Below are positions 1-6,752 of a DNA stretch of 7,771 nt, piece by piece. Numbering within the stretch: the stretch's first letter is position 1; every line of letters starts with the position of its first letter. Made by a program: the position numbers and the translations under genes. Source of the DNA: Erysipelotrichaceae bacterium (GTDB lineage: Bacteria > Bacillota_I > Bacilli_A > Erysipelotrichales > Erysipelotrichaceae); NCBI GenBank assembly GCA_017614055.1, contig JAGACP010000083.1, positions 1-7,771 on the forward strand, read 5' to 3'. Under the pieces are notes generated by a model, which ran no database searches, was not told the origin of the DNA, and worked only from the letters and a program-made list of their open reading frames with translations.

Positions 1-240
1 CTTGACGACCATCTCATGGTGATAAGCATCTACGGATCTGAAGATGAAGTACTCAACATGGATAAGATACTGGAAGGCCGTCAGTATGTGACGGGCAGGT
101 ATGTTGAGTATGTCATCGAAGGGGGCAACCACGCGCAGTTTGGAAACTACGGTATGCAGAAAGGCGACGGGACCGCATCGATATCAGCGGAATACCAGCA
201 GGAACAGACCGTCGATATTATCATTCAGAATATAAAATAA
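1..240 (+). CDS. Alpha/beta hydrolase, C-terminal fragment (5' end outside window)
   Basis: This is the last 79 residues of a protein that begins before the window; the frame is open from base 1 and ends in TAA. The fragment starts LDDHLMVISIYGSEDEV and contains GGNHAQFGNYG. In alpha/beta hydrolases of the 'fold-5' type, the Asp in a G-S-x-D segment (here at 43-45) and the His in G-G-N-H (here at 130-132) are the acid and base of the catalytic triad. The nucleophile Ser would lie upstream and cannot be seen. Substrate is unknown; members of this family are usually esterase- or lipase-like enzymes of uncertain role. A methionine codon at 16 is probably internal, because the homologous beta-strand begins before it. 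The gene converges on the ADP-ribosylglycohydrolase gene and is closed by the hairpin at 249-280, so it is probably unrelated to the nucleoside operon. Confidence 0.8.
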   Translation, partial: LDDHLMVISIYGSEDEVLNMDKILEGRQYVTGRYVEYVIEGGNHAQFGNYGMQKGDGTASISAEYQQEQTVDIIIQNIK

Positions 241-248
241 TACCAAAG

Positions 249-280
249 AAAAGCAGACAACGATGTTGCCTGCTTTTTTT
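249..280. terminator. Intrinsic terminator between convergent genes, possibly bidirectional
   Basis: AAAAGCAG (249-256) pairs with CTGCTTTT (270-277). Inside it CAAC (258-261) pairs with GTTG (265-268) around a GAT loop, with one A/C mismatch between the two stems. A T run follows to 280. Read from the minus strand the same stem is followed by a T-rich stretch (complement of 245-250), so it may also stop the leftward gene that ends at 297. Confidence 0.8.
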
Positions 281-296
281 GTGATGATTTGATTTT

Positions 297-1685
297 TTAT
301 TTAAGATTCTTTGCGACCTCAGCCGTACGTTTCGCAAGCTCCCTGATGGAGATCTTCTTGAGACCTCTGACATAGGTGTCGAGTTCGTCACCGATAGGTT
401 TCTTCCAGTATTCAGGGATGGCTTCAGGACCGTTGATTATTCCGATGATCGTCATGATCTGGGCGGCGTTGCAGTCGACGTCCTGTCCGCAGCCTCCGCA
501 GGCGCTGATGGTTTTGTTGAAATCGCCGTTTCCGTACCATAACGCTATGATCTGCGCACAGGCATTCGGATAAACGTGGATCCAGTTGTAGTTCTGGTAT
601 TTCTCTTCGCACGGCATCCAGGCGCTGTAGTAGTCGTCGTGGGTCCTGCACTGTTCATAGGCGAAGCGGATCACTGATCCGTATTCGCTGTCGGCAGGTA
701 TGAGTTCGATGCAGTCTTCGATGATCTTGCGCACGTCTTTCTCGACATAGGCGTATGATGCCATCATGGCGTTGAATACCTCTCCCAGTATGCCGTTGCG
801 GGCATGGGAGATGCAGGCATCCATGAATGCCGCTTCGGCGGCTTTCTCGATGTTTCCGGGATACAACTGTCCGAGGATGACGCCTCTCATCTGGGCTCCT
901 ATCCATTCGTTGAACGGATTGTGGAACGTTCCCGACTCAGGAGGGTAGATTCCTACCTTGAGGTTCTTCAGGGCGAAGTCTTCAGCCGACCAGCCCATCG
1001 GGATCCTTACGACCCATTCGTCGGCGATGTTCTTGGAGGTGGTGTCTTTTCCGTATTTCTCGTATGCAAGCAGCAATGCCAGTTCGTATGTTATGTCGTC
1101 GTTGTATGTGTTGGGTTTTCTGATGTAGCGGTCAACTTCTCCGTACTTCTTCTTGATGTTTGCGCCGGTATAGCCTTCGATGCAGGTCCCATAGGCTCCG
1201 CCGATGATCTGGGCCAGCCATCCGGCATAGGTCTTTTCCAGATATTCATCGTCTATCGGGACGTTGAGATCCTCGGGATAGTTGACGGCTTTCTTCAGAT
1301 CTTCGAAAGTGTCGTAGAACTTCTGTTTCCAGTAAGGATGATCCTCGTTCTTTTCCGCGGCATATACCGCATCGAAGACTTTGTATGTCAGTTCATGAAG
1401 CCTGACGATGTCGTTTCTGTCGAATGCCTCGTAGCCTTCCTTTATGATGTCTGTGCCGCCTTCGACTTTGTATCCTCTGTTTTCGATGGCCTGTATGGAT
1501 GCCAGACAGATGGATTCGGGGGCTCTGGATCCCGGGACATTGGAGTGCCAGTACATCTTTATCATCTCGTCCTGAGAGGTCTCAAGGCCCGAAGAGGACT
1601 CTTCCCAGATGGTCTCGTTGTCGTCTTCTTCGTAGCACGGAACGACTTGAAGGATGTTGTTTCTTTCGATTTCCCAAGCTTTCAT
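297..1685 (-). CDS. ADP-ribosylglycohydrolase family protein with long N-terminal extension
   Basis: The 462-residue protein should be a cytoplasmic, metal-dependent hydrolase of the ADP-ribosylglycohydrolase (DraG/ARH) fold. These enzymes cleave ADP-ribose or related ribosides from proteins or small molecules. The core starts near residue 150: AGWLAQIIGGAYGTCIEG (154-171), NDDIT (195-199), SHARNGILGEVFNAMMASYAYV (293-314) and the second metal-site motif GQDVDCNAAQIMTIIGIINGP (400-420), followed by IPEYW (423-427). The usual DD-T and D-x-D-T patterns are DDI (196-198) and DVDC (402-405) here, so both conserved threonines are replaced. The first ~150 residues, acidic at residues 20-40, are extra compared with the ~290-residue DraG; I recognise no domain in them. 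No signal peptide or membrane segment is seen. The start is supported by AAGGAG (complement of 1695-1700) 9 nt before ATG. It is divergent from the nucleoside transporter operon, which suggests but does not prove a role in nucleoside or ADP-ribose metabolism. Family is sure; substrate is not. Confidence 0.9.
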   Translation of the reverse strand: MKAWEIERNNILQVVPCYEEDDNETIWEESSSGLETSQDEMIKMYWHSNVPGSRAPESICLASIQAIENRGYKVEGGTDIIKEGYEAFDRNDIVRLHELTYKVFDAVYAAEKNEDHPYWKQKFYDTFEDLKKAVNYPEDLNVPIDDEYLEKTYAGWLAQIIGGAYGTCIEGYTGANIKKKYGEVDRYIRKPNTYNDDITYELALLLAYEKYGKDTTSKNIADEWVVRIPMGWSAEDFALKNLKVGIYPPESGTFHNPFNEWIGAQMRGVILGQLYPGNIEKAAEAAFMDACISHARNGILGEVFNAMMASYAYVEKDVRKIIEDCIELIPADSEYGSVIRFAYEQCRTHDDYYSAWMPCEEKYQNYNWIHVYPNACAQIIALWYGNGDFNKTISACGGCGQDVDCNAAQIMTIIGIINGPEAIPEYWKKPIGDELDTYVRGLKKISIRELAKRTAEVAKNLK

Positions 1686-1727
1686 ATGGTTATTCTCCTT
1701 GACTTATCTTAATTTTACACAAATAAA

Positions 1728-1755
1728 TTGTAACCGCATACAGTTATGTTAAAAT
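1728..1755 (+). promoter_or_regulatory. Predicted sigma-A promoter of the nucleoside operon (extended -10)
   Basis: TTGTAA (1728-1733) is a fair -35 box. It is followed after 16 bp by TAAAAT (1750-1755), one base from TATAAT. A TG at 1747-1748, one base before the hexamer, makes this an extended -10. Transcription should start near 1762, giving a leader of about 43 nt before the ATG at 1805. That is too short for a typical metabolite riboswitch. Confidence 0.65.
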
Positions 1756-1762
1756 ATAGTTA

Positions 1763-1776
1763 AGGTTTTAATACCT
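1763..1776. promoter_or_regulatory. Candidate operator: 14-bp near-palindrome at the transcription start
   Basis: AGGTTTTAATACCT pairs with itself in 6 of 7 positions (only T1767/T1772 fail). It begins 8 bp after the -10 box, where a bound repressor would block the polymerase. A second inverted repeat, GTTAAG (1759-1764) and CTTAAC (1787-1792), encloses it. No regulator gene is in the window and the site does not match a regulator I can name. Confidence 0.4.
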
Positions 1777-1804
1777 GATTCATCAACTTAACAAGGAGGA
1801 AACG

Positions 1805-2932
1805 ATGAAAAAACTATTAGCGATTCTTCTTTCGCTGCTCATGGTCCTGGCTCTTGCTGGATGCGGCGGCGGAGAGACTGGCGGAGATGACACTCCGACT
1901 GATGACCGTATCCGTCTGGTTTACATCATCAACGGTACGCTGGGCGACAAGTCATTCTTCGACTCAGGTAAGGAAGGCCTCGACTGGATCGACAGAGATT
2001 TCGGCGACAAGGTCTATACCGAATACCGCGAGCTGACTTATGACAACTCGACCTGGGAGCAGAAGACTGCCGATATCGTAGCCGAGGGCTGGGATATCGT
2101 AGTTGCAGGTACCTATGATATGAAAGACTACATCGGTACTCTGGCTCTTGAGTATCCTGACACCAAGTTCTGGTTCTTCGATGAGGAATGGAACTTCTCT
2201 GATCCGGATGGATGGCAGTACTATGACACACCGAACCTCTACGCTATGCTGTTCGCTCAGAACGAGGGCTCATTCGTAGCAGGCGCCATGGCTGCAATGC
2301 TCTCTGAGAGCGGCAAGGTCGCATTCATGGGCGGCATGGACAATACTGTTCTGGATGACTTCTATGTAGGTTTCGCAAACGGTGCCAAGTACATCAATCC
2401 TGATGCTTCAATCAACTGCTCTTGGATGAACTCATTCAACGATGTTACAGCCGGCAAGGATACCGCTACAGGTCTCTACGAGGCAGGTTACGATATCGTG
2501 TTCGCATGCGGCGGACAGGCTGGTCTGGGCGGATTCGATGCAGTCATCGAACAGCCTGAAGGCAAGTACATCGTAGGTGTCGATGGCGACCAGGGTTCAT
2601 ACTTCGCTTCATTAGGCACTGCCGAAGGCACTGCAAAGGCAGAGAGGACCATCACCTCTATGCAGAAGAACGTCAACCACGGCTTCTACCAGGCTATGGA
2701 GAGACACCTCAACGGTACTCTTCCTTACGGCGAGAACGAGAAGCTCGGTCTTGACGGCGAATACGTAAGCGTTTCTGTAAACGATACGACAAAGGCTCTG
2801 TTCACTGCTGAACAGCTGGCTCAGGTCGATCAGATCATCGCCGACATCATCAGCGGTGCCATCGATCCAGGTACAGCATTCGGCCAGGCAGAGGGCTGGT
2901 TCTACGACGAATTCGTAGCTTCTATGCAGTAA
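1805..2932 (+). CDS. BMP/PnrA-family nucleoside-binding lipoprotein of an ABC transporter
   Basis: The 375-residue protein should be the extracellular substrate-binding part of a nucleoside ABC importer, tethered to the membrane by lipid. A lipoprotein signal peptide is clear: MKK, a hydrophobic core (4-18) and lipobox LAGC with Cys20, followed by a flexible Gly/Asp/Thr linker to about 34. The type I periplasmic-binding-protein fold of the Bmp family (PnrA, Med) follows. Visible motifs are INGTLGDKSFFDSGKEGLDW (42-61), NEGSFVAG (153-160), KVAFMGGMDN (171-180), the hinge-side CGGQAGLGGFDAV (235-247) and VGVDGDQ (257-263). Characterised relatives (Treponema PnrA, Lactococcus BmpA, Bacillus NupN) bind nucleosides. 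The downstream nucleoside hydrolases support that here, though sugar-like ligands cannot be excluded. AAGGAGG (1793-1799) sits 5 nt before the ATG. It is the first gene of the operon and is set apart from the ATPase gene by 107 bp of structured RNA, as expected for a protein needed in excess over its transporter. Confidence 0.94.
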   Translation: MKKLLAILLSLLMVLALAGCGGGETGGDDTPTDDRIRLVYIINGTLGDKSFFDSGKEGLDWIDRDFGDKVYTEYRELTYDNSTWEQKTADIVAEGWDIVVAGTYDMKDYIGTLALEYPDTKFWFFDEEWNFSDPDGWQYYDTPNLYAMLFAQNEGSFVAGAMAAMLSESGKVAFMGGMDNTVLDDFYVGFANGAKYINPDASINCSWMNSFNDVTAGKDTATGLYEAGYDIVFACGGQAGLGGFDAVIEQPEGKYIVGVDGDQGSYFASLGTAEGTAKAERTITSMQKNVNHGFYQAMERHLNGTLPYGENEKLGLDGEYVSVSVNDTTKALFTAEQLAQVDQIIADIISGAIDPGTAFGQAEGWFYDEFVASMQ

Positions 2933-2938
2933 TCTGAC

Positions 2939-2988
2939 TGCGTATACAATTAGTCAATAATCAATACGCATTAGATCAAAAGGATCTA
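2939..2988 (+). promoter_or_regulatory. Two adjacent intercistronic hairpins downstream of the binding-protein gene
   Basis: The first hairpin is TGCGTAT (2939-2945) with ATACGCA (2964-2970): a perfect 7-bp stem with an 18-nt AT-rich loop. The second is TAGATC (2972-2977) with GATCTA (2983-2988): a perfect 6-bp stem with a 5-nt loop. They lie one base apart and just before the stronger terminator-like hairpin at 2991. They may protect the 3' end of the binding-protein message, or take part in an attenuator. The pairing is read directly; the function is inferred. Confidence 0.5.
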
Positions 2989-2990
2989 TC

Positions 2991-3029
2991 AGCCTCTGAT
3001 ATCTTTGCGGTATCAGAGGCTTATTTTTA
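2991..3029 (+). terminator. Terminator-like hairpin (attenuator) between binding-protein and ATPase genes
   Basis: AGCCTCTGATA (2991-3001) pairs perfectly with TATCAGAGGCT (3011-3021) around a 9-nt loop and runs into TTATTTTTA. This is a good intrinsic terminator shape, yet the ATPase start codon lies only 10 bases after the T run and no clear new promoter fits between. Partial readthrough is therefore the simplest reading. The loss of some transcripts here would make binding protein exceed ATPase and permeases. Confidence 0.8.
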
Positions 3030-3039
3030 AGGAGATTCT

Positions 3040-4590
3040 ATGGATAACTATCTGGTAATGGAAAACATCACGAAGGTTTACGACAATGGTATCATGGCGA
3101 ATGACCACGTAAACTTTTCGGCTAGACAGGGAGAGATCCACGCCATCTGCGGAGAGAACGGAGCCGGCAAATCCACGCTGATGAAGATGCTGTTCGGCAT
3201 CGAGCAGCCTGACCACGGTCAGATCATCATCAAGGGCAAGCCGGTGCATCTGACTTCTCCGACGAAAGCCATCGAAGAGGGCATCGGCATGGTGCATCAG
3301 CACTTCATGCTGGTTCCGTCGTTCACGGTTGCGGAAAACGTCATCCTGGGCATCGAGCCTGTCAAGGGCATGAAGTTCGACATGAACAAGGCCATCGAGA
3401 TGACGGAGGAAGTCTGCAAGAAGTATGGCTTCGACATCAATCCGCGGGCGCGCGTGCAGGACATCACCGTCGGCGTGAAGCAGAAGGTGGAGATCGTCAA
3501 GGCTCTGGTCAAGGGCTGCGAGATCCTGATCCTGGACGAACCGACGGCCGTGCTTACTCCTCAGGAGACGGCGGAGCTGTTCGTTCAGCTGAAGCTGCTC
3601 AGGGAGACGGGGCATACGATCATCTTCATCTCCCACAAACTTAACGAAGTCAAGGAACTGTGTGACAGGGTAACGGTAATCCGCAAGGGTCACACGGTAG
3701 GCGTATATAATGTCGCGGACGTCACGGAGGCGGACATCTCCAGGGCCATGGTCGGTGTCGACGTCGTCCTGGAAGTTCCGAAAGACAAGGCGAAGCCTAA
3801 GGAGAACGTCCTGGTCGTCAAGGATCTGGGCGTATACAACGACGCCGGCAAGAAGGTCGTCAAGGATGTCTCGTTCTCCGTCAGGGAGGGAGAGATCGTC
3901 GGCATCGCCGGAGTCGAAGGCAACGGCCAGAGGGAACTGATCGACTCCATCGCCGGTCTGCATGTCTACTCGGAAGGTTCGATAAAGCTTCTGGGCGAAG
4001 AGGTCGGCGGAAAGAACATCAAGCAGCTGCGTCAGCTTGGTCTGGTGCATGTGCCTGAAGACAGGATGACCCTTGGCATCGCCGGTTCGATGTCCATCAA
4101 GGACAACATGATCGCCGACAAGCTCGACGATGAAAGATACACGGGCAAGATCCTCAACAAGCCCAAGAACATCAAGGAAGATACGGACAAGTGGATCAAG
4201 GACTATCTCGTCCTGTGCAAGAACGGCGACCAGCAGGTCAACAACCTTTCCGGAGGAAACATCCAGAAGGTCGTCGTCGCCAGGGAGTTCACTTCCTACA
4301 ACCGCCTGCTGATATGCGACCAGCCGACCAGAGGCATCGACGTCGGCGCTTCGCAGTTCATCAGGGAGCGTCTGGTCCACATGAGAGACGAAGGCAAGGC
4401 CGTGCTGCTCATATCTGCCGACCTTGGCGAGATCCTCAATCTTTCCGACACGCTGCTGGTCATGTACGGAGGCGAGATCGTCGCCTGCTTCAAGGACGTC
4501 AAGGCCGTGACGGAAGAGGAACTCGGATATTACATGTTGGGCGTCAAGAAGATGTCCGACGAGGAGATCGGAGGTGCACTGCATGCTTAA
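3040..4590 (+). CDS. ABC transporter ATPase with two fused nucleotide-binding domains (nucleoside/BMP type)
   Basis: The 516-residue cytoplasmic protein should power the importer. Domain 1 has Walker A GENGAGKST (38-46), Q-loop Q87, a degenerate signature TVGVKQ (143-148), Walker B ILILDEP (162-168) with catalytic E167, and switch His H199. Domain 2 begins near 257. Its Walker A is degenerate, GVEGNGQREL (291-300), with no GK[ST]. It has a canonical signature LSGGN (403-407), a Walker B LLICDQP (423-429) with Gln428 in place of Glu, and ISAD (458-461) where the switch His is expected. So only the site built from domain-1 Walker A and domain-2 LSGGN looks fully able to hydrolyse ATP. This asymmetry is common in RbsA/NupO-like ATPases. 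Size and layout match Bacillus NupO and Lactococcus NupA. The start is preceded by AAGGAG (3029-3034) and 5 nt. The last 8 nt overlap the first permease gene. Confidence 0.95.
   Translation: MDNYLVMENITKVYDNGIMANDHVNFSARQGEIHAICGENGAGKSTLMKMLFGIEQPDHGQIIIKGKPVHLTSPTKAIEEGIGMVHQHFMLVPSFTVAENVILGIEPVKGMKFDMNKAIEMTEEVCKKYGFDINPRARVQDITVGVKQKVEIVKALVKGCEILILDEPTAVLTPQETAELFVQLKLLRETGHTIIFISHKLNEVKELCDRVTVIRKGHTVGVYNVADVTEADISRAMVGVDVVLEVPKDKAKPKENVLVVKDLGVYNDAGKKVVKDVSFSVREGEIVGIAGVEGNGQRELIDSIAGLHVYSEGSIKLLGEEVGGKNIKQLRQLGLVHVPEDRMTLGIAGSMSIKDNMIADKLDDERYTGKILNKPKNIKEDTDKWIKDYLVLCKNGDQQVNNLSGGNIQKVVVAREFTSYNRLLICDQPTRGIDVGASQFIRERLVHMRDEGKAVLLISADLGEILNLSDTLLVMYGGEIVACFKDVKAVTEEELGYYMLGVKKMSDEEIGGALHA
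4570..4585 (+). promoter_or_regulatory. Ribosome binding site that decides the first permease start
   Basis: GGAGG (4570-4574) is 8 nt before ATG at 4583. A GTG at 4574 in the same frame would add three residues (MHC), but that codon begins on the last base of the ribosome binding site itself, so ATG 4583 is the better start. Confidence 0.8.
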
Positions 4591-5722
4591 GGAAAAACTC
4601 GCTGCCCTCAACATAAGAAACATGAACGCCCAGCAGAAGCACTCGCTGCTCCGCATGGCCGTTTCGATCGCCATCGGTCTGGGCCTGGCAACATTGCTCA
4701 TACTGCTGACCAGCGACAAGCCGATGGAATCGCTGCGTTACTATTTCACGGCTCCGCTGCAGAACGCGAGCTACTTCAGCTACTGGGTTCAGAAGACCAT
4801 ACCGCTGATCTTTACCGGAACGGCCGTATGCATCATGTTCTCGGCCAACCAGTTCAACCTGGGTCTGGAGGGTTCATTCCTGTTCGGCGGTCTTGTCGCG
4901 GCAGTCATCAACATCTATGTGACTCCGAACAATCCTGTGCTGGGCATTCCGCTTTCGCTGATCGCGGGAGCTCTCATAGGTTCATTGATCACTTTCATAC
5001 CGGCTCTGCTCGACAGGCTGTTCAACGCATCGGTGATGGTCACGTCGCTGATGATGAACTACATCTGTCTGTGGTTCTCGACTTATCTGCTGTTCTCTCA
5101 TCTGAAGGACCCGAGAAGCTCGAAGAACTCCTACAACTGGGCCGCGAAGGATCCGATCATGGTCCTGAAACTGGGCAAGGGCAACAAACAGCTCACGGTC
5201 TATTTCTCGATCATCATCGCGCTTCTTGTGGTCATCCTGGCCTGGTACTTCCTGTACCGCACCAAGACGGGCTACAAGCTGCGTACGGTAGGCGTCAACC
5301 ATAATTTCGCAAAATATGTCGGCATCAATGCGGTATCCATCGCGATTGCCGTACAGCTGATCGGCGGCGCCATCGCCGGTCTGGGCGGATCATGCGAGAT
5401 CATGTCCAACTACATAAACTATTCATGGGTCGATCTGACCGGTTTCGGATGGGACGGCGTGACCATCGCCATCTTCGCCAAGAACAATCCTAAATATGTT
5501 CCGCTGGCGTCGATATTCATCGCTTTCCTCAGAACGGGCGCCATGGTCATGTCCTACAAGACCAACATCCAGAACGACCTGACTTCGGTCATCGAAGGCG
5601 TCGTCATCCTGTTCCTGCTGGCAGAGAAGTTCCTGTCAAGGACGTACAGAAAGATGATCGTCAAGGAGACCGAGGAAAACAGAAGGCTCGAGGCTGAGCT
5701 TCAGCAGAAGGAGGCCAACTAA
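4583..5722 (+). CDS. ABC transporter permease 1, BPD_transp_2 family (nucleoside type)
   Basis: From ATG 4583 the protein has 379 residues. It is an integral membrane protein, one half of the channel through which nucleosides should pass. About ten hydrophobic segments are seen (roughly 23-42, 73-90, 97-112, 119-139, 150-171, 205-224, 250-270, 286-299, 305-323, 335-349). Family marks are FNLGLEGSF (91-99) and the cytoplasmic ATPase-contact loop YRTKTGYKLRTVGVNHNFAK (225-244), followed by the Gly/Ala-rich helix GGAIAGLGGS (261-270). The tail after 350 is charged and probably helical, with KETEENRRLEAELQQKE. It is the longer of the two permeases, as in Bacillus NupP and Lactococcus NupB. The start overlaps the ATPase stop in an ATGCTTAA junction, which suggests translational coupling; the second permease gene follows after 3 nt. 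Confidence 0.93.
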   Translation: MLKEKLAALNIRNMNAQQKHSLLRMAVSIAIGLGLATLLILLTSDKPMESLRYYFTAPLQNASYFSYWVQKTIPLIFTGTAVCIMFSANQFNLGLEGSFLFGGLVAAVINIYVTPNNPVLGIPLSLIAGALIGSLITFIPALLDRLFNASVMVTSLMMNYICLWFSTYLLFSHLKDPRSSKNSYNWAAKDPIMVLKLGKGNKQLTVYFSIIIALLVVILAWYFLYRTKTGYKLRTVGVNHNFAKYVGINAVSIAIAVQLIGGAIAGLGGSCEIMSNYINYSWVDLTGFGWDGVTIAIFAKNNPKYVPLASIFIAFLRTGAMVMSYKTNIQNDLTSVIEGVVILFLLAEKFLSRTYRKMIVKETEENRRLEAELQQKEAN

Positions 5723-5725
5723 CTT

Positions 5726-6709
5726 ATGATAGATTCATTTGTACAGATACTGACCAATCCTAATTTCTATGCGAATGTCGTGGCGGTCACTCCTCCTATC
5801 CTGCTGGCGGCTCTGGGCTGTGCCATCGCGGAGAAGTCCAATTCCACCAACATGGGCATGGAAGGAATAATGCTGATATCGTCGCTGACGGGCGTTCTCG
5901 CTTCCTACTACATCGGTCACAACAACGTGTGGCTGGAACTGGTGGTGGCGATAGTCGTCGGCGGACTGCTTGGTTATCTCGTCGCTTTCTTCGCGCTGAA
6001 GCTGAAGGTCGACATCATCCTGGTAGGCATCGCCATGAACCTGCTGGGTTCGGGCGGAACGGCGTTCTTCCTGTATGTGTTCACGGGTGACAGAAGCTCG
6101 ACGAACTCCCTGCAGACCGGAACGCTGCCGCAGATCGACATACCTTTCATCAAGGACATCCCTGTCCTTGGCAGGATACTGTCAGGACAGAACATCCTGA
6201 CGTACATCTCGTATGTCATGATCATCGTGCTGTCTTACCTCGTCTTCAAGACCAAGCTCGGTCTGAGGATCAGGGCCGTGGGCGAGAATGCCAATGCCGC
6301 CGAGTCGGTAGGTATCTCGTCTATCAGGATCAAGACCATCGCGCTGATCATCTCCGGCATGCTGGGAGGCATGGGCGGCGCATTCATGTCGTCTGCCTAC
6401 GTTTCCTACTTCGCGAAGGACATTACAGCCGGCAGAGGATTCATCGGACTGGCTGCCTGCTCGATGGGCGGTGCGAACCCTGTTCCTACCGCGCTGACTT
6501 CCATCCTGTTCGGTTTCTTCTACGCGCTGTCCAACTTTGCGCGCAACACGGGCATTTCGGACAACCTGATCAAGATGTGGCCGTATCTGGCTACGATCGT
6601 CGGCGTCGTCATCTACTCTATCAAGATGACCAATGACGAGAAGAAGAGACTGGCCGGTGAAGCCGGTGAAAACATCAAGAAGGAACACAGGCCTTCCGAA
6701 CTGCATTAA
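5726..6709 (+). CDS. ABC transporter permease 2, BPD_transp_2 family (nucleoside type)
   Basis: The 327-residue membrane protein should pair with permease 1 to form the importer channel. Hydrophobic segments lie roughly at 15-35, 46-64, 69-91, 96-118, 157-174, 202-222, 236-250, 254-270 and 283-299. It has the same marks as its partner: NMGMEGIML (42-50) and the ATPase-contact loop FKTKLGLRIRAVGENANAAE (174-193), followed by the Gly-rich helix SGMLGGMGGAF (210-220). It is shorter at both ends, like Bacillus NupQ and Lactococcus NupC. AAGGAGG (5708-5714) lies within the end of permease 1 and 11 nt before the ATG. The spacing is slightly long but the site is the only good one. A hairpin terminator follows 6 nt after its stop. 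Confidence 0.94.
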   Translation: MIDSFVQILTNPNFYANVVAVTPPILLAALGCAIAEKSNSTNMGMEGIMLISSLTGVLASYYIGHNNVWLELVVAIVVGGLLGYLVAFFALKLKVDIILVGIAMNLLGSGGTAFFLYVFTGDRSSTNSLQTGTLPQIDIPFIKDIPVLGRILSGQNILTYISYVMIIVLSYLVFKTKLGLRIRAVGENANAAESVGISSIRIKTIALIISGMLGGMGGAFMSSAYVSYFAKDITAGRGFIGLAACSMGGANPVPTALTSILFGFFYALSNFARNTGISDNLIKMWPYLATIVGVVIYSIKMTNDEKKRLAGEAGENIKKEHRPSELH

Positions 6710-6715
6710 TGATCG

Positions 6716-6738
6716 AGGCGGTCTTCGGACCGCCTTTT
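6716..6738 (+). terminator. cUUCGg-loop terminator or attenuator inside the operon
   Basis: AGGCGGTC (6716-6723) pairs perfectly with GACCGCCT (6728-6735) around TTCG, giving the very stable C(UUCG)G tetraloop. Only four T's follow before ACTAAGGAG, so termination is probably partial. The nucleoside hydrolase ribosome binding site begins four bases later, with no clear promoter in between. This suggests readthrough rather than the end of the transcription unit. Confidence 0.8.
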
Positions 6739-6752
6739 ACTAAGGAGATTAT

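Noticed and set aside
804..1712. A 302-codon open frame on the plus strand inside the ADP-ribosylglycohydrolase gene
   Set aside because: It is antisense to a gene with clear family motifs and its product shows no recognised domain. No convincing ribosome binding site was seen.
1727..1752. Leftward promoter for the ADP-ribosylglycohydrolase gene, with TTAACA (complement of 1747-1752) and TACAAT (complement of 1727-1732)
   Set aside because: Both boxes are good, but the spacing is 14 bp, too short for a normal sigma-A promoter. I could not settle on a better pair.
1762..1804. Possible purine or other riboswitch upstream of the nucleoside operon
   Set aside because: The predicted leader is only about 43 nt and has none of the conserved junction or loop sequences of purine riboswitches that I can recognise.
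2933..3039. Riboswitch in the gap before the ATPase gene
   Set aside because: The gap is filled by simple stem-loops in series, without a multi-branch junction or known aptamer motif. An attenuator or mRNA-stability element fits better.
3013..4719. A 568-codon open frame on the minus strand across the whole ATPase gene
   Set aside because: It is the exact antisense of a clear ABC ATPase, its product has no recognisable domain, and such long antisense frames arise from the biased third-position codon use of the real gene.
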